NCBI GenBank assembly: GCA_944363695.1
Contig: CALVUW010000039.1
Span: 1-9,874, forward strand
Source of the DNA: an uncultured Bacilli bacterium
Lineage (GTDB): Bacteria > Bacillota_I > Bacilli_A > RF39 > UBA660
DNA length: 9,874 nucleotides
Direction of reading: 5' to 3'
Shown: in pieces, positions 1 through 6,408 of the stretch
Layout: every line of letters starts with the position of its first letter
How positions within the stretch are numbered: position 1 is the first letter of the stretch
The notes under the pieces: generated by a model
What the model saw: the letters and a program-made list of their open reading frames with translations, nothing else
What the model was told of the DNA's origin: nothing
Database searches by the model: none
Position numbers and translations under genes: made by a program

Positions 1-18
1 TTTATTATGAACAATTGA

Positions 19-47
19 TTGAAAAATGAAAAATAATATAGTATACT
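19..47 (+). promoter_or_regulatory. sigma-A-type promoter of the adhesin gene
   Basis: TTGAAA (19-24) and TATACT (42-47) are separated by exactly 17 bp, a good housekeeping promoter. The predicted transcript start near 54 keeps the ribosome binding site AGAGGA (59-64) in a leader of about 22 nt. A second TATAAT at 53-58 is a better -10 by itself, but it has no good -35 and would start transcription downstream of the ribosome binding site, so TATACT is preferred. The same layout (TTGnnn-17-TATAnT) recurs at 3642, 6067 and 7568. Confidence 0.7.
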
Positions 48-75
48 TGAGCTATAATAGAGGAATTGTGATAGC

Positions 76-3000
76 ATGAAAAAGAAAATTGAGTCATTTA
101 AAAAGCATAAAATATTAATAGCAAATATAGTACTATTGATAGCGATTGGAGTCGTGACGAGTCTTTTGTTTTTGAGTCGTTCAACCATGGCAGTTCCTGA
201 TATTCCTACAACGATTCGAGTCGAAAATATTCATCGGGTGCATGATCCATTTCAGCCTAATTATACGGAAACATCAGCCATGCAAGGCATTGCTGGAACA
301 GAGACAGTTGTTTATTGTTATAATATTTCTAAACAGACAATGCAGCATGCAGATATGATGACATTAGCTAGTACTGTTACAGATCCAGGATTGGTTTATA
401 TTATCGAAAATGGCTATCCTAATAAGAATCCGATGCCATCAGGTGATAAATATGATAATTACTTTGTAACGCAATGGACTATGTGGGCTTATAAGAGTTT
501 ATATTATGGAGAACCATTGGATCATGGTAATAGCTCAGTAGAACAATTGCGTACGGCTTATGGAGCTTATAGTAGTGCTCTAGGAACATTATTAGATGGT
601 GCCATAGCGGCACGTGATAAGGGTGTTAATACGAATCCAACTCTTTCTTTTAGTGGTTCTTTTACGATGAGCCCTACGACGATTAATGGACAATTATATT
701 ATATGTCATCACCCATAACTGTTAATGCTTCTACATCAACCGCTTATCGTTTGACAGTAACAGCTCCAAGAGGTTATTATTTAGTCAATAATAACAACCA
801 ACAGATTAGTGCTTCTAGTCTTAGGTCAGGGCAAGTCTTTAAAGTTGTGGTACCTGCTAGTTCTCTAACTAGTGGTAATACAACGATTACTTTAAAAGCA
901 AATGCTACGTTCAGTTGGAATCAATTACGATTATATACGCCATTGCCCCCAGATGCATCAGTACAAGATGGGCTATTAGCAGTTCTATATCCAGCGCAGG
1001 TTGAACGGGGGGACACGATTTCAACTACGATTGCGGCTCGTGCTAAGATTCGGGTGGTCAAAACGGCAGTTTTAGAAAATGGACAGATCGAGTATGTTAA
1101 AGGAGCAAAACTTAGAATTTCATCTAGTGATGATGTTAATTTTCAGCCTCAGGAATGGACTACTGATGGTACTCCTAAGGAGTTTTCTAATTTGATTCCT
1201 GGTAGAACATATACGGTAACAGAGGTCTCACCAGCCAGTGGCTATATTCATAATACAGGTTCCAAATCTTATACTGTTACAACGAATGATAGTTTTACAA
1301 GTGGAGACAATATAACAACGATTGATTTTCGTAACAGTTATACCAAAATTTGTATTCAAAAGACAGGAAAAGATACTAATCAAGCGATTAGTGGGGCTAG
1401 GCTGCGGTTAATTAATAAATCAACTGGTGCAATCGTGCATGAGTGGACCTCTACCAATCAAGCGACTTGTTTTACTAAAGTACCAGTAGGAACTTATCGA
1501 CTTGTAGAAGTATCTGCTCCAACGGATCAAGGATATGTATTATCTCCAGAAAAAGAAATTACAGTGCAAAGTACGGCTTCTACTCAAAATTACACTTTTG
1601 CAAATGATTATACAAATGTCTGCTTTGCTAAAGTAGATAAAGATACTAATCAATTGATTAGTGGTGCTAGATTACAATTAGTCAATAAAGATACTAAAGA
1701 AGTAGTGAAAGAGTGGACAAGCTCTAATCAAGAAACTTGTTTTACGCGCTTACCAGTTGATGATTATCAATTGGTGGAATTAAGAATTCCAGCAGGGCAA
1801 GGATATGTTAGTGCTCCAACTCAAGATATTAGTATTACGGCTACTTCTCAAACACAACATTTTTCCATGAAAGATGATTATACTAAGATCTGTATTCAAA
1901 AAATTGATCGTGACTCTGGCGAAACAGTAGCAGGAGCTACGTTACAATTAATTGACAAATCAACCGGGAAAATCGTTCATGAATGGATATCCGAAAAGGA
2001 GGCGACGTGCTTTACCAAAGTGCCAGTAGGAGCTTACCGCTTAGTAGAAATTGCTGCACCAACGGAAGATGGGTATGTGTTATCGCCGGAAAAAGAGATT
2101 AGTATTAAAGATACGCCAGAAGTACAAAATTATGCTTTAGAAAACGATTATACAAAGGCTTGTTTTGCTAAAGTGGATATAGATGATCCAACTAAATTGG
2201 TAACTGGTGCGACGTTACAATTAGTAAACAAAGCTACAGGAGAGGTTGTTCATGAATGGACATCTGGTGATCAGCCAACCTGTTTTACGCATTTGGCAGT
2301 AACGGACTATCAATTAGTAGAAGTAAAAATTCCAGAGGGGCAAGGATATGTTACAGCACCCTCCCAAGATATTACAATTGAAGCAACCAAAGATACCCAA
2401 AACTTTACGATGGTAGATGATTATACTAAAGTATGTTTTGCTAAAGTCGATAAAGATGATGGAATAACACCGGTGGTAGGAGCAACGTTGCAGTTGATTG
2501 ATACAACTAGTGGAGATGTCATCCATGAATGGGTCTCTGAAAAAGAGCCAACTTGTTTTACGCGAGTTCCTGTTGGCCATTACGAATTGAAAGAAATAGA
2601 GGCCCCAACCGATCAAGGTTACGTGATTTCACCTAGTGAAGAGATAATCATTCAAGATACACCAGATCAACAACACTTTAGTATGGATGATGATTATACG
2701 AAGATCTGTTTTCGCAAAGTAGATCGGGATGATCCAACAAAATTAGTCAGTGGAGCTACTCTGCGTTTAATTAATAAGCAAACGAAAGAAGTTTGGAATG
2801 AATGGGTGAGTATACCGGGTGCGACCTGTTTCACTAAAGTACCAGTTGGAGATTATGAATTAGTAGAAGTTGCTGCCCCGACGGATCAGGGATATGTCAT
2901 GAGCCCTAGTAAAGATATCACGGTAGAGGCTACTGCCACTGTTCAAGAGTATACCTTAGAAGATGATTATACGAAAATATGTATACAAAAAGTGGATCCA

Positions 3001-3630
3001 GATACCAAAGAATTTATTACAGGTGCTAAATTAGTATTAACTGGTCCTCTAGGCTATCGACAAGAGATACTAACAACATCAGCAATTAATGCCTATTGTT
3101 ATACGCACTTACCGGTTGGTACGTATCGTTTAGAAGAAGTGGAAACACCTCCTGGCTATATTACGAGTCCAACAATTAGTTTTAATGTAGATGATAGTAC
3201 TTTACAAACTGTGATTATGAATGATTTAAAAACCAAAGTACAAGTTCTGAAATTAGATGCAGAAACAAATCAACCTTTGGCAGGAGCAGAACTAGCGATT
3301 ATTGATAGTAATGGTTCGGAAGTGGCAACTTGGACTAGTGGTACAGCCGCTTATGAGATTTTAGGCTTGCCTCTTGGAAAATATACATTGATTGAAAAGC
3401 AAGCGCCAACTGGTTATGAGAAGTTTGCTGATTATTCATTTGAAGTTAAAAATAAACATGAAACGGTGGTAATAGAAGCTACTGATACGGTAATAGTAGA
3501 AGTACCAGATACTGCTCAATCGATGAATATCATTTTGATAACCATTGGTAGCATCTTCATAATCGGTGGTGGTTTGGGCTTGGGAGGTTATCTTCTTCAT
3601 CATAGTCGAAAAAAAATTTATAAGCAATAA
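76..3630 (+). CDS. thioester-domain, multi-CnaB (SpaA-like) cell-wall adhesin with sortase signal
   Basis: A 1184-residue surface protein, probably a covalent adhesin or fibrous stalk. Residues 1-39 are a signal peptide (basic start, hydrophobic 14-34, probable cut after TMA). A thioester domain follows: Cys81 in VYCYN and Gln133 in TQWTMWAY are the expected bond partners, although the usual TQxA reads TQWT. Residues 190-320 are Ser/Thr-rich beta sequence. Nine CnaB-type domains start near 324, 422, 512, 602, 692, 783, 874, 965 and 1051. Domains 1-8 have a candidate isopeptide triad of Lys (329, 429, 519, 609, 699, 790, 881, 972), E-box Glu, and Asn or Asp near the end. Domains 2-8 also each carry two Cys. 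The C-terminus is VPDTA (1143-1147), a helix (about 1151-1175) and a basic tail, the layout for sortase attachment; no sortase gene lies in the window. The start has AGAGGA 11 nt upstream. The gene appears monocistronic. The fold assignment is firm, the ligand unknown. Confidence 0.92.
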   Translation: MKKKIESFKKHKILIANIVLLIAIGVVTSLLFLSRSTMAVPDIPTTIRVENIHRVHDPFQPNYTETSAMQGIAGTETVVYCYNISKQTMQHADMMTLASTVTDPGLVYIIENGYPNKNPMPSGDKYDNYFVTQWTMWAYKSLYYGEPLDHGNSSVEQLRTAYGAYSSALGTLLDGAIAARDKGVNTNPTLSFSGSFTMSPTTINGQLYYMSSPITVNASTSTAYRLTVTAPRGYYLVNNNNQQISASSLRSGQVFKVVVPASSLTSGNTTITLKANATFSWNQLRLYTPLPPDASVQDGLLAVLYPAQVERGDTISTTIAARAKIRVVKTAVLENGQIEYVKGAKLRISSSDDVNFQPQEWTTDGTPKEFSNLIPGRTYTVTEVSPASGYIHNTGSKSYTVTTNDSFTSGDNITTIDFRNSYTKICIQKTGKDTNQAISGARLRLINKSTGAIVHEWTSTNQATCFTKVPVGTYRLVEVSAPTDQGYVLSPEKEITVQSTASTQNYTFANDYTNVCFAKVDKDTNQLISGARLQLVNKDTKEVVKEWTSSNQETCFTRLPVDDYQLVELRIPAGQGYVSAPTQDISITATSQTQHFSMKDDYTKICIQKIDRDSGETVAGATLQLIDKSTGKIVHEWISEKEATCFTKVPVGAYRLVEIAAPTEDGYVLSPEKEISIKDTPEVQNYALENDYTKACFAKVDIDDPTKLVTGATLQLVNKATGEVVHEWTSGDQPTCFTHLAVTDYQLVEVKIPEGQGYVTAPSQDITIEATKDTQNFTMVDDYTKVCFAKVDKDDGITPVVGATLQLIDTTSGDVIHEWVSEKEPTCFTRVPVGHYELKEIEAPTDQGYVISPSEEIIIQDTPDQQHFSMDDDYTKICFRKVDRDDPTKLVSGATLRLINKQTKEVWNEWVSIPGATCFTKVPVGDYELVEVAAPTDQGYVMSPSKDITVEATATVQEYTLEDDYTKICIQKVDPDTKEFITGAKLVLTGPLGYRQEILTTSAINAYCYTHLPVGTYRLEEVETPPGYITSPTISFNVDDSTLQTVIMNDLKTKVQVLKLDAETNQPLAGAELAIIDSNGSEVATWTSGTAAYEILGLPLGKYTLIEKQAPTGYEKFADYSFEVKNKHETVVIEATDTVIVEVPDTAQSMNIILITIGSIFIIGGGLGLGGYLLHHSRKKIYKQ
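1339..3225 (+). repeat. seven tandem coding repeats of 270-273 bp (Cys-containing CnaB modules)
   Basis: Taking each unit from the Tyr of the DYT junction, units begin at 1339, 1609, 1879, 2149, 2422, 2695 and 2968. Unit lengths are 90, 90, 90, 91, 91 and 91 codons, and the last unit is shorter. Each contains C[IF]xK near its start, CFT or CYT about 39-40 residues after the first Cys, the E-box with APTDQGY or a relative, and ends in ND or DD. Units 1 and 3 resemble each other (CIQK, APT type), as do units 2 and 4 (CFAK, PxGQGY type), suggesting duplication of a two-domain block. DNA copies are diverged, so recent slippage is not indicated. Confidence 0.9.
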
Positions 3631-3665
3631 GTGCAGTGAACTTGCAATTTATTGCTTTTTTTTTT
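3622..3665 (+). terminator. intrinsic terminator of the adhesin gene
   Basis: AAGCAATAA (3622-3630) pairs perfectly with TTATTGCTT (3649-3657), with a short inner TGCA/TGCA pairing, followed by a run of ten T (3656-3665). The 5' arm is the last two codons and stop of the adhesin gene. The 3' arm and T-run lie within the miaB promoter. Confidence 0.9.
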
Positions 3666-3670
3666 ATACT
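3642..3670 (+). promoter_or_regulatory. probable miaB promoter embedded in the upstream terminator
   Basis: TTGCAA (3642-3647) and TATACT (3665-3670) are spaced 17 bp apart. The -35 lies in the terminator hairpin and the -10 begins on the last T of the T-run. The predicted start near 3677 gives a leader of about 20 nt that keeps the miaB ribosome binding site. Some promoter is required here because a strong terminator separates miaB from the upstream gene. Confidence 0.6.
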
Positions 3671-3681
3671 AGAAAAAGTTG

Positions 3682-3687
3682 AAGAGG
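3682..3687 (+). promoter_or_regulatory. ribosome binding site deciding the miaB start
   Basis: AAGAGG lies 8 nt before the ATG at 3696 but only 2 nt before the in-frame ATG at 3690. The open frame extends back to 3636, but that extension runs through the terminator hairpin and encodes a Phe-rich stretch with no family resemblance. ATG 3696 is therefore chosen. Confidence 0.75.
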
Positions 3688-3695
3688 TGATGGGT

Positions 3696-5111
3696 ATGCA
3701 TTTACCAGATTTTAAAGTGGCTAGGACCAATACAAAAATAGCGTATGAGACGAAACAATTTCATTTGGATGAGAGATATCGTAATCAATATAAAGGAAAA
3801 ACCTGTTATTTAAGAACGTATGGTTGTCAAATGAATGAGCATGATAGTGAAAACATCAAGGGAATTTTAGAAGAAATGGGATTTTCAATGATAGATGATT
3901 ATGAACAGGCTGATTTAATTATCTTAAATACCTGTTCGATTCGGGAAAATGCACATAATAAGGCTTTTGGCTTTTTAGGACGAGTAAAACATTTAAAAGA
4001 AATAAAACCAGAAATTATGGTTGGTCTTTGTGGGTGTATGGCTCAAGAAGAAGTGGTAGCTAAGAAAATATTAGAAGACTATCCATGGTTAAATTTTGTG
4101 ATTGGTACTCATAATTTTTATGAGTTGCCGTATGTATTAGATCAATCATTGCAAGAACATAAGTTACAAATAGAAGTTTATTCTAGAGAAAAAGATTTAG
4201 TAGAAGGGATGCCTATTGAGCGGGATAACCCGTATAAAGCTTACATCAATATTATCTATGGTTGTGATAAGTTTTGTACCTATTGCATTGTTCCTTATAC
4301 GAGAGGTCGACAAAGAAGTCGGGCGAAGGAAGATATTATTGCTGAAGTAAAATCGTTAGTAGAAGCAGGTTATCAAGAAGTGACTTTATTAGGCCAAAAT
4401 GTGAATGCTTATGGTAAAGACTTATATACAGATTATTCGTTAGCAGAGTTGTTAGCAGATGTAGCGAAAACCAATATTCCTAGGATTCGCTTTATGACGA
4501 GTCATCCATGGGATTTTACTGATGAAATGATTGAAGTCATTGCAAGTTATCCGAATATTATGCCAAGTATACATTTACCTGTTCAATCGGGAAGTAGTCG
4601 TGTTTTAAAACGAATGGGACGCCGTTATAGCCGTGAAGAGTATCTAACACTATTTCATAAAATGAAAGAAAAGATTGCTCGTTGTACAATCTCAACAGAT
4701 ATTATTGTTGGATTTCCTGGCGAGAGTGAAGAAGATTTTCAAGAAACATTATCACTTGTCAAAACGTGTAAATTTGATAATGCTTTTACCTTTATTTATT
4801 CACCACGTGTAGGAACACCTGCAGCGAAATTAACGGATAATTTGACGAAAGAAGAAAAAGAAAAACGATTGCATATATTAAATCAATTAGTCAATCAATA
4901 CTTTTTAGAAAATAATCAAAAGCTAGTTAATACTGTCTTACCCGTTTTAATTGAAGGCAAATTTCCTAAAAAAGAAGATAGTTACTTTGGCTATACTGAT
5001 ACCAATAAATTAGTAAATGTTAGTGGAAATGTAAAAGAAGGTAGTATTGTACCCGTTTTAATTACGGATGCTAAGACATGGAGTTTAGATGGAAAAGTAT
5101 ATAACGGATGA
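3696..5111 (+). CDS. miaB: tRNA-2-methylthio-N6-dimethylallyladenosine synthase MiaB
   Basis: A radical-SAM methylthiotransferase of 471 residues, matching the family length. It adds a methylthio group to i6A37 of tRNAs reading UNN codons, in the cytoplasm. The N-terminal UPF0004 domain has the three auxiliary-cluster cysteines: Cys44 (YGCQMN), Cys80 (NTCSIRE) and Cys114 (GCMAQ), with an extra Cys112. The radical-SAM cluster motif CxxxCxxC is Cys190, Cys194 and Cys197 in YGCDKFCTYCIVPYTRGRQ. A TRAM domain occupies roughly residues 405-468. Family-typical stretches such as LLGQNVNAYG, HLPVQSGS and DIIVGFPGE are intact. The start at 3696 follows AAGAGG. The 3' end overlaps ymcA by 23 nt, as expected for a miaB-ymcA operon. 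No anomaly is seen in the catalytic residues. Confidence 0.97.
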   Translation: MHLPDFKVARTNTKIAYETKQFHLDERYRNQYKGKTCYLRTYGCQMNEHDSENIKGILEEMGFSMIDDYEQADLIILNTCSIRENAHNKAFGFLGRVKHLKEIKPEIMVGLCGCMAQEEVVAKKILEDYPWLNFVIGTHNFYELPYVLDQSLQEHKLQIEVYSREKDLVEGMPIERDNPYKAYINIIYGCDKFCTYCIVPYTRGRQRSRAKEDIIAEVKSLVEAGYQEVTLLGQNVNAYGKDLYTDYSLAELLADVAKTNIPRIRFMTSHPWDFTDEMIEVIASYPNIMPSIHLPVQSGSSRVLKRMGRRYSREEYLTLFHKMKEKIARCTISTDIIVGFPGESEEDFQETLSLVKTCKFDNAFTFIYSPRVGTPAAKLTDNLTKEEKEKRLHILNQLVNQYFLENNQKLVNTVLPVLIEGKFPKKEDSYFGYTDTNKLVNVSGNVKEGSIVPVLITDAKTWSLDGKVYNG

Positions 5112-5439
5112 TATCTTAGAAGCAACAGATGATTTGATTGATAGTATTTTGCAAAGCGAACTATATCAACAGCATATAAAAATTCGTCAAAAACTATATC
5201 AAAATAAAAAAGTGATGGCAGAAATTGAAGCCATTAAACAACTAGAGCAGCAATATGTAAAAGGAAATTTTCAGAATGAAGAAATACTTCAGTTAATAGA
5301 GAAAAAAAAGCATAATTTAGAAATGATCCCCCTATATAAAGAATATGAGCAGTCTTTAGATGAAATTAACCGTATATTAGTCATGATCAAAGATGATTTA
5401 AATCAATATTTTACGGATTTATGTAATAAGATGGATTAA
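5089..5439 (+). CDS. ymcA: YlbF/YmcA (Com_YlbF) family protein, RicA-like
   Basis: A 116-residue, charged, almost wholly helical protein of the Com_YlbF type. Three clues point to it: the pattern of long amphipathic helices, the motif IPLYKEYEQSLDEINRIL (compare IPVIQEFRDSQMEVNDLL as I recall it for B. subtilis YmcA), and its position between miaB and cotE as in B. subtilis. There YmcA (RicA) acts with YlbF and YaaT as the Ric complex, affecting RNase Y-dependent mRNA maturation, competence, biofilm and sporulation. This copy lacks the C-terminal cysteine-bearing extension of the B. subtilis protein (143 residues) and has a single Cys at 112, so it may not hold an iron-sulfur cluster. The ATG lies inside miaB; GGAG (5080-5083) sits 5 nt upstream. 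It is probably co-transcribed with miaB and ends in a terminator. YlbF rather than YmcA remains possible on sequence alone. Confidence 0.8.
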   Translation: MEKYITDDILEATDDLIDSILQSELYQQHIKIRQKLYQNKKVMAEIEAIKQLEQQYVKGNFQNEEILQLIEKKKHNLEMIPLYKEYEQSLDEINRILVMIKDDLNQYFTDLCNKMD

Positions 5440-5452
5440 CCCATCTTTTTTT
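5428..5452 (+). terminator. intrinsic terminator of miaB-ymcA
   Basis: AAGATGG (5428-5434) pairs with CCATCTT (5441-5447) across a 6-nt loop and is followed by T at 5446-5452. The 5' arm codes for the last residues of YmcA and the stop codon lies in the loop. It separates miaB-ymcA from cotE transcription. Confidence 0.85.
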
Positions 5453-5455
5453 GGT

Positions 5456-5483
5456 ACAAAAATATCCTTTTTAGCATAGATTA
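5456..5483 (+). promoter_or_regulatory. possible sigma-K/sigma-E-type mother-cell promoter of cotE
   Basis: AC (5456-5457), 17 bp, then CATAGATTA (5475-5483) fits the recalled sigma-K consensus AC-N16/17-CATAnnnTA. In B. subtilis cotE is transcribed in the mother cell from sigma-E and sigma-K promoters. No sigma-A-like promoter was found in this 50-bp gap. Caution: the transcript would start about at 5489-5490, on the edge of the ribosome binding site, and the motif is short and AT-rich. Confidence 0.35.
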
Positions 5484-5487
5484 GAGT

Positions 5488-5495
5488 GAGGAGGG
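5488..5495 (+). promoter_or_regulatory. strong ribosome binding site selecting a TTG start for cotE
   Basis: GAGGAGGG lies 6 nt before TTG at 5502. There is no in-frame ATG nearby, and the conserved CotE N-terminus (SFREIVTKAV) begins right after this TTG, so the unusual start codon is well supported. Confidence 0.85.
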
Positions 5496-5501
5496 ATAAG
5501 T

Positions 5502-6050
5502 TTGGCAAGCTTTAGAGAAATTGTCACCAAGGCGGTGATCGGTAAAGGAAAAAAACAATTTACCGATAATTTATCATTAAAAGCGACGAACCATCCAACA
5601 ACGGTTTTAGGATGCTGGGTGATCAACCATCAATTTAGTGGAAGCAAGGTGGGATCACGTGTAACGATTAATGGCTCTTATGATATGAATGTTTGGTATT
5701 CTTATGATAATGATACCAAAACAGAAGTGTTAAAAGAGACGAATCATTATCAAGAGTTTGTAACGGTACAAGATAGTGATACTTCCATTGATAATGAACA
5801 AATCATTGTACGTAGTTTAAGTGGCCCTAATTGTATTAAAGCTGAAATTGTTGGTGATAGCATCCATTGTACTGTTGAAAAAGTATTAGGTATCGAGCTT
5901 GTTGGTGATACCAAAGTAAGAATTAGTGTTGATGATGAAACCAGTGAAGTATGGGATGATATCTATGATAGTGATGAAATGATTGAAGAAGAAATAGACC
6001 AAAGTGTTAGTGAAGACTATTTAGAAGATACAACACCAACAGAAGAATGA
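5502..6050 (+). CDS. cotE: outer spore coat morphogenetic protein CotE
   Basis: A 182-residue protein, close to the B. subtilis length of 181. CotE forms a layer around the developing forespore in the mother cell and is needed for outer-coat assembly. Conserved stretches recognised are FREIVTKAVIGKGKK (4-18), VLGCWVINHQF (35-45) and SYDMNVWYSYDNDTKTEV (59-76), parallel to the recalled B. subtilis REIITKAVVAKGRK, ILGGWIINHKY and YYDINVWYSYADNTKTEV. The C-terminal tail (144-182) is very acidic, 19 of 39 residues being Asp or Glu, as in known CotE. Translation starts at TTG 5502. The gene follows ymcA, as in Bacillus, but is isolated by the upstream terminator, consistent with its own sporulation-stage promoter. 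No terminator is evident before rpsP, so read-through is possible. Confidence 0.93.
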   Translation: MASFREIVTKAVIGKGKKQFTDNLSLKATNHPTTVLGCWVINHQFSGSKVGSRVTINGSYDMNVWYSYDNDTKTEVLKETNHYQEFVTVQDSDTSIDNEQIIVRSLSGPNCIKAEIVGDSIHCTVEKVLGIELVGDTKVRISVDDETSEVWDDIYDSDEMIEEEIDQSVSEDYLEDTTPTEE

Positions 6051-6066
6051 TGTTAACAGAAAATGG

Positions 6067-6095
6067 TTGACATAAACAAATTGTTATAGTATAGT
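6067..6095 (+). promoter_or_regulatory. strong sigma-A-type promoter of rpsP-khpA
   Basis: A perfect TTGACA (6067-6072), 17-bp spacer and TATAGT (6090-6095) give the best consensus promoter in the window, as expected for a ribosomal protein gene. The predicted start near 6102 leaves a leader of about 26 nt with AAAGGAGGT at 6112-6120. Confidence 0.88.
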
Positions 6096-6127
6096 AATAG
6101 CAGCAATGAAAAAAGGAGGTACGAAGT

Positions 6128-6406
6128 ATGGCTGTAAAGTTAAGACTAATGAGAATGGGTGCTAAGAAAAGACCATTCTATCGTATTGTCGCAGCAGATT
6201 CTAGAAGAAAAAGAGATGGTGAATACCTTGAATTAATCGGAACTTATAATCCAATTGGAGCTGAAAAAGAAGTAAAAATTAATGAAGAAATTGCTCTTAA
6301 ATGGTTACATCAAGGTGCTATTCCATCTGATACAGTTAGAAGTTTATTCAAAGAAGCTGGTATCATGAAGAAATTTGCTGAAGCAAAAGATAAAAAGGAA
6401 GTATAA
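6128..6406 (+). CDS. rpsP: 30S ribosomal protein S16
   Basis: A 92-residue basic protein of the small ribosomal subunit that binds 16S rRNA and helps 30S assembly. The family pattern is plain: MAVKLRLMRMGAKKRPFYRI at the start, VAADSRRKRDGEYLELIGTY, then WLHQGAIPSDTVRSLF. Length matches bacterial S16. AAAGGAGGT sits 7 nt before the ATG. khpA starts 2 nt after the stop, so the pair is one transcript. In B. subtilis rpsP lies with ffh, khpA (ylqC), rimM and trmD; here only khpA accompanies it, and cotE is upstream. Confidence 0.98.
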   Translation: MAVKLRLMRMGAKKRPFYRIVAADSRRKRDGEYLELIGTYNPIGAEKEVKINEEIALKWLHQGAIPSDTVRSLFKEAGIMKKFAEAKDKKEV

Positions 6407-6408
6407 CT

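Noticed and set aside
53..58. TATAAT as the -10 of the adhesin gene
   Set aside because: No matching -35 at 16-18 bp, and the resulting transcript would lack the ribosome binding site at 59-64.
2314..2616. Minus-strand open frame of 100 codons inside the adhesin gene
   Set aside because: Antisense shadow of a repetitive coding region, with no recognisable domain and no ribosome binding site logic.
3436..3627. Minus-strand open frame of 63 codons at the end of the adhesin gene
   Set aside because: Shadow of the sorting signal region; composition reflects the antisense of membrane and lysine codons.
3636..3695. Upstream extension of the miaB reading frame
   Set aside because: It runs through the terminator hairpin and T-run, starts at a non-ATG codon with no ribosome binding site, and adds a Phe-rich stretch not seen in MiaB.
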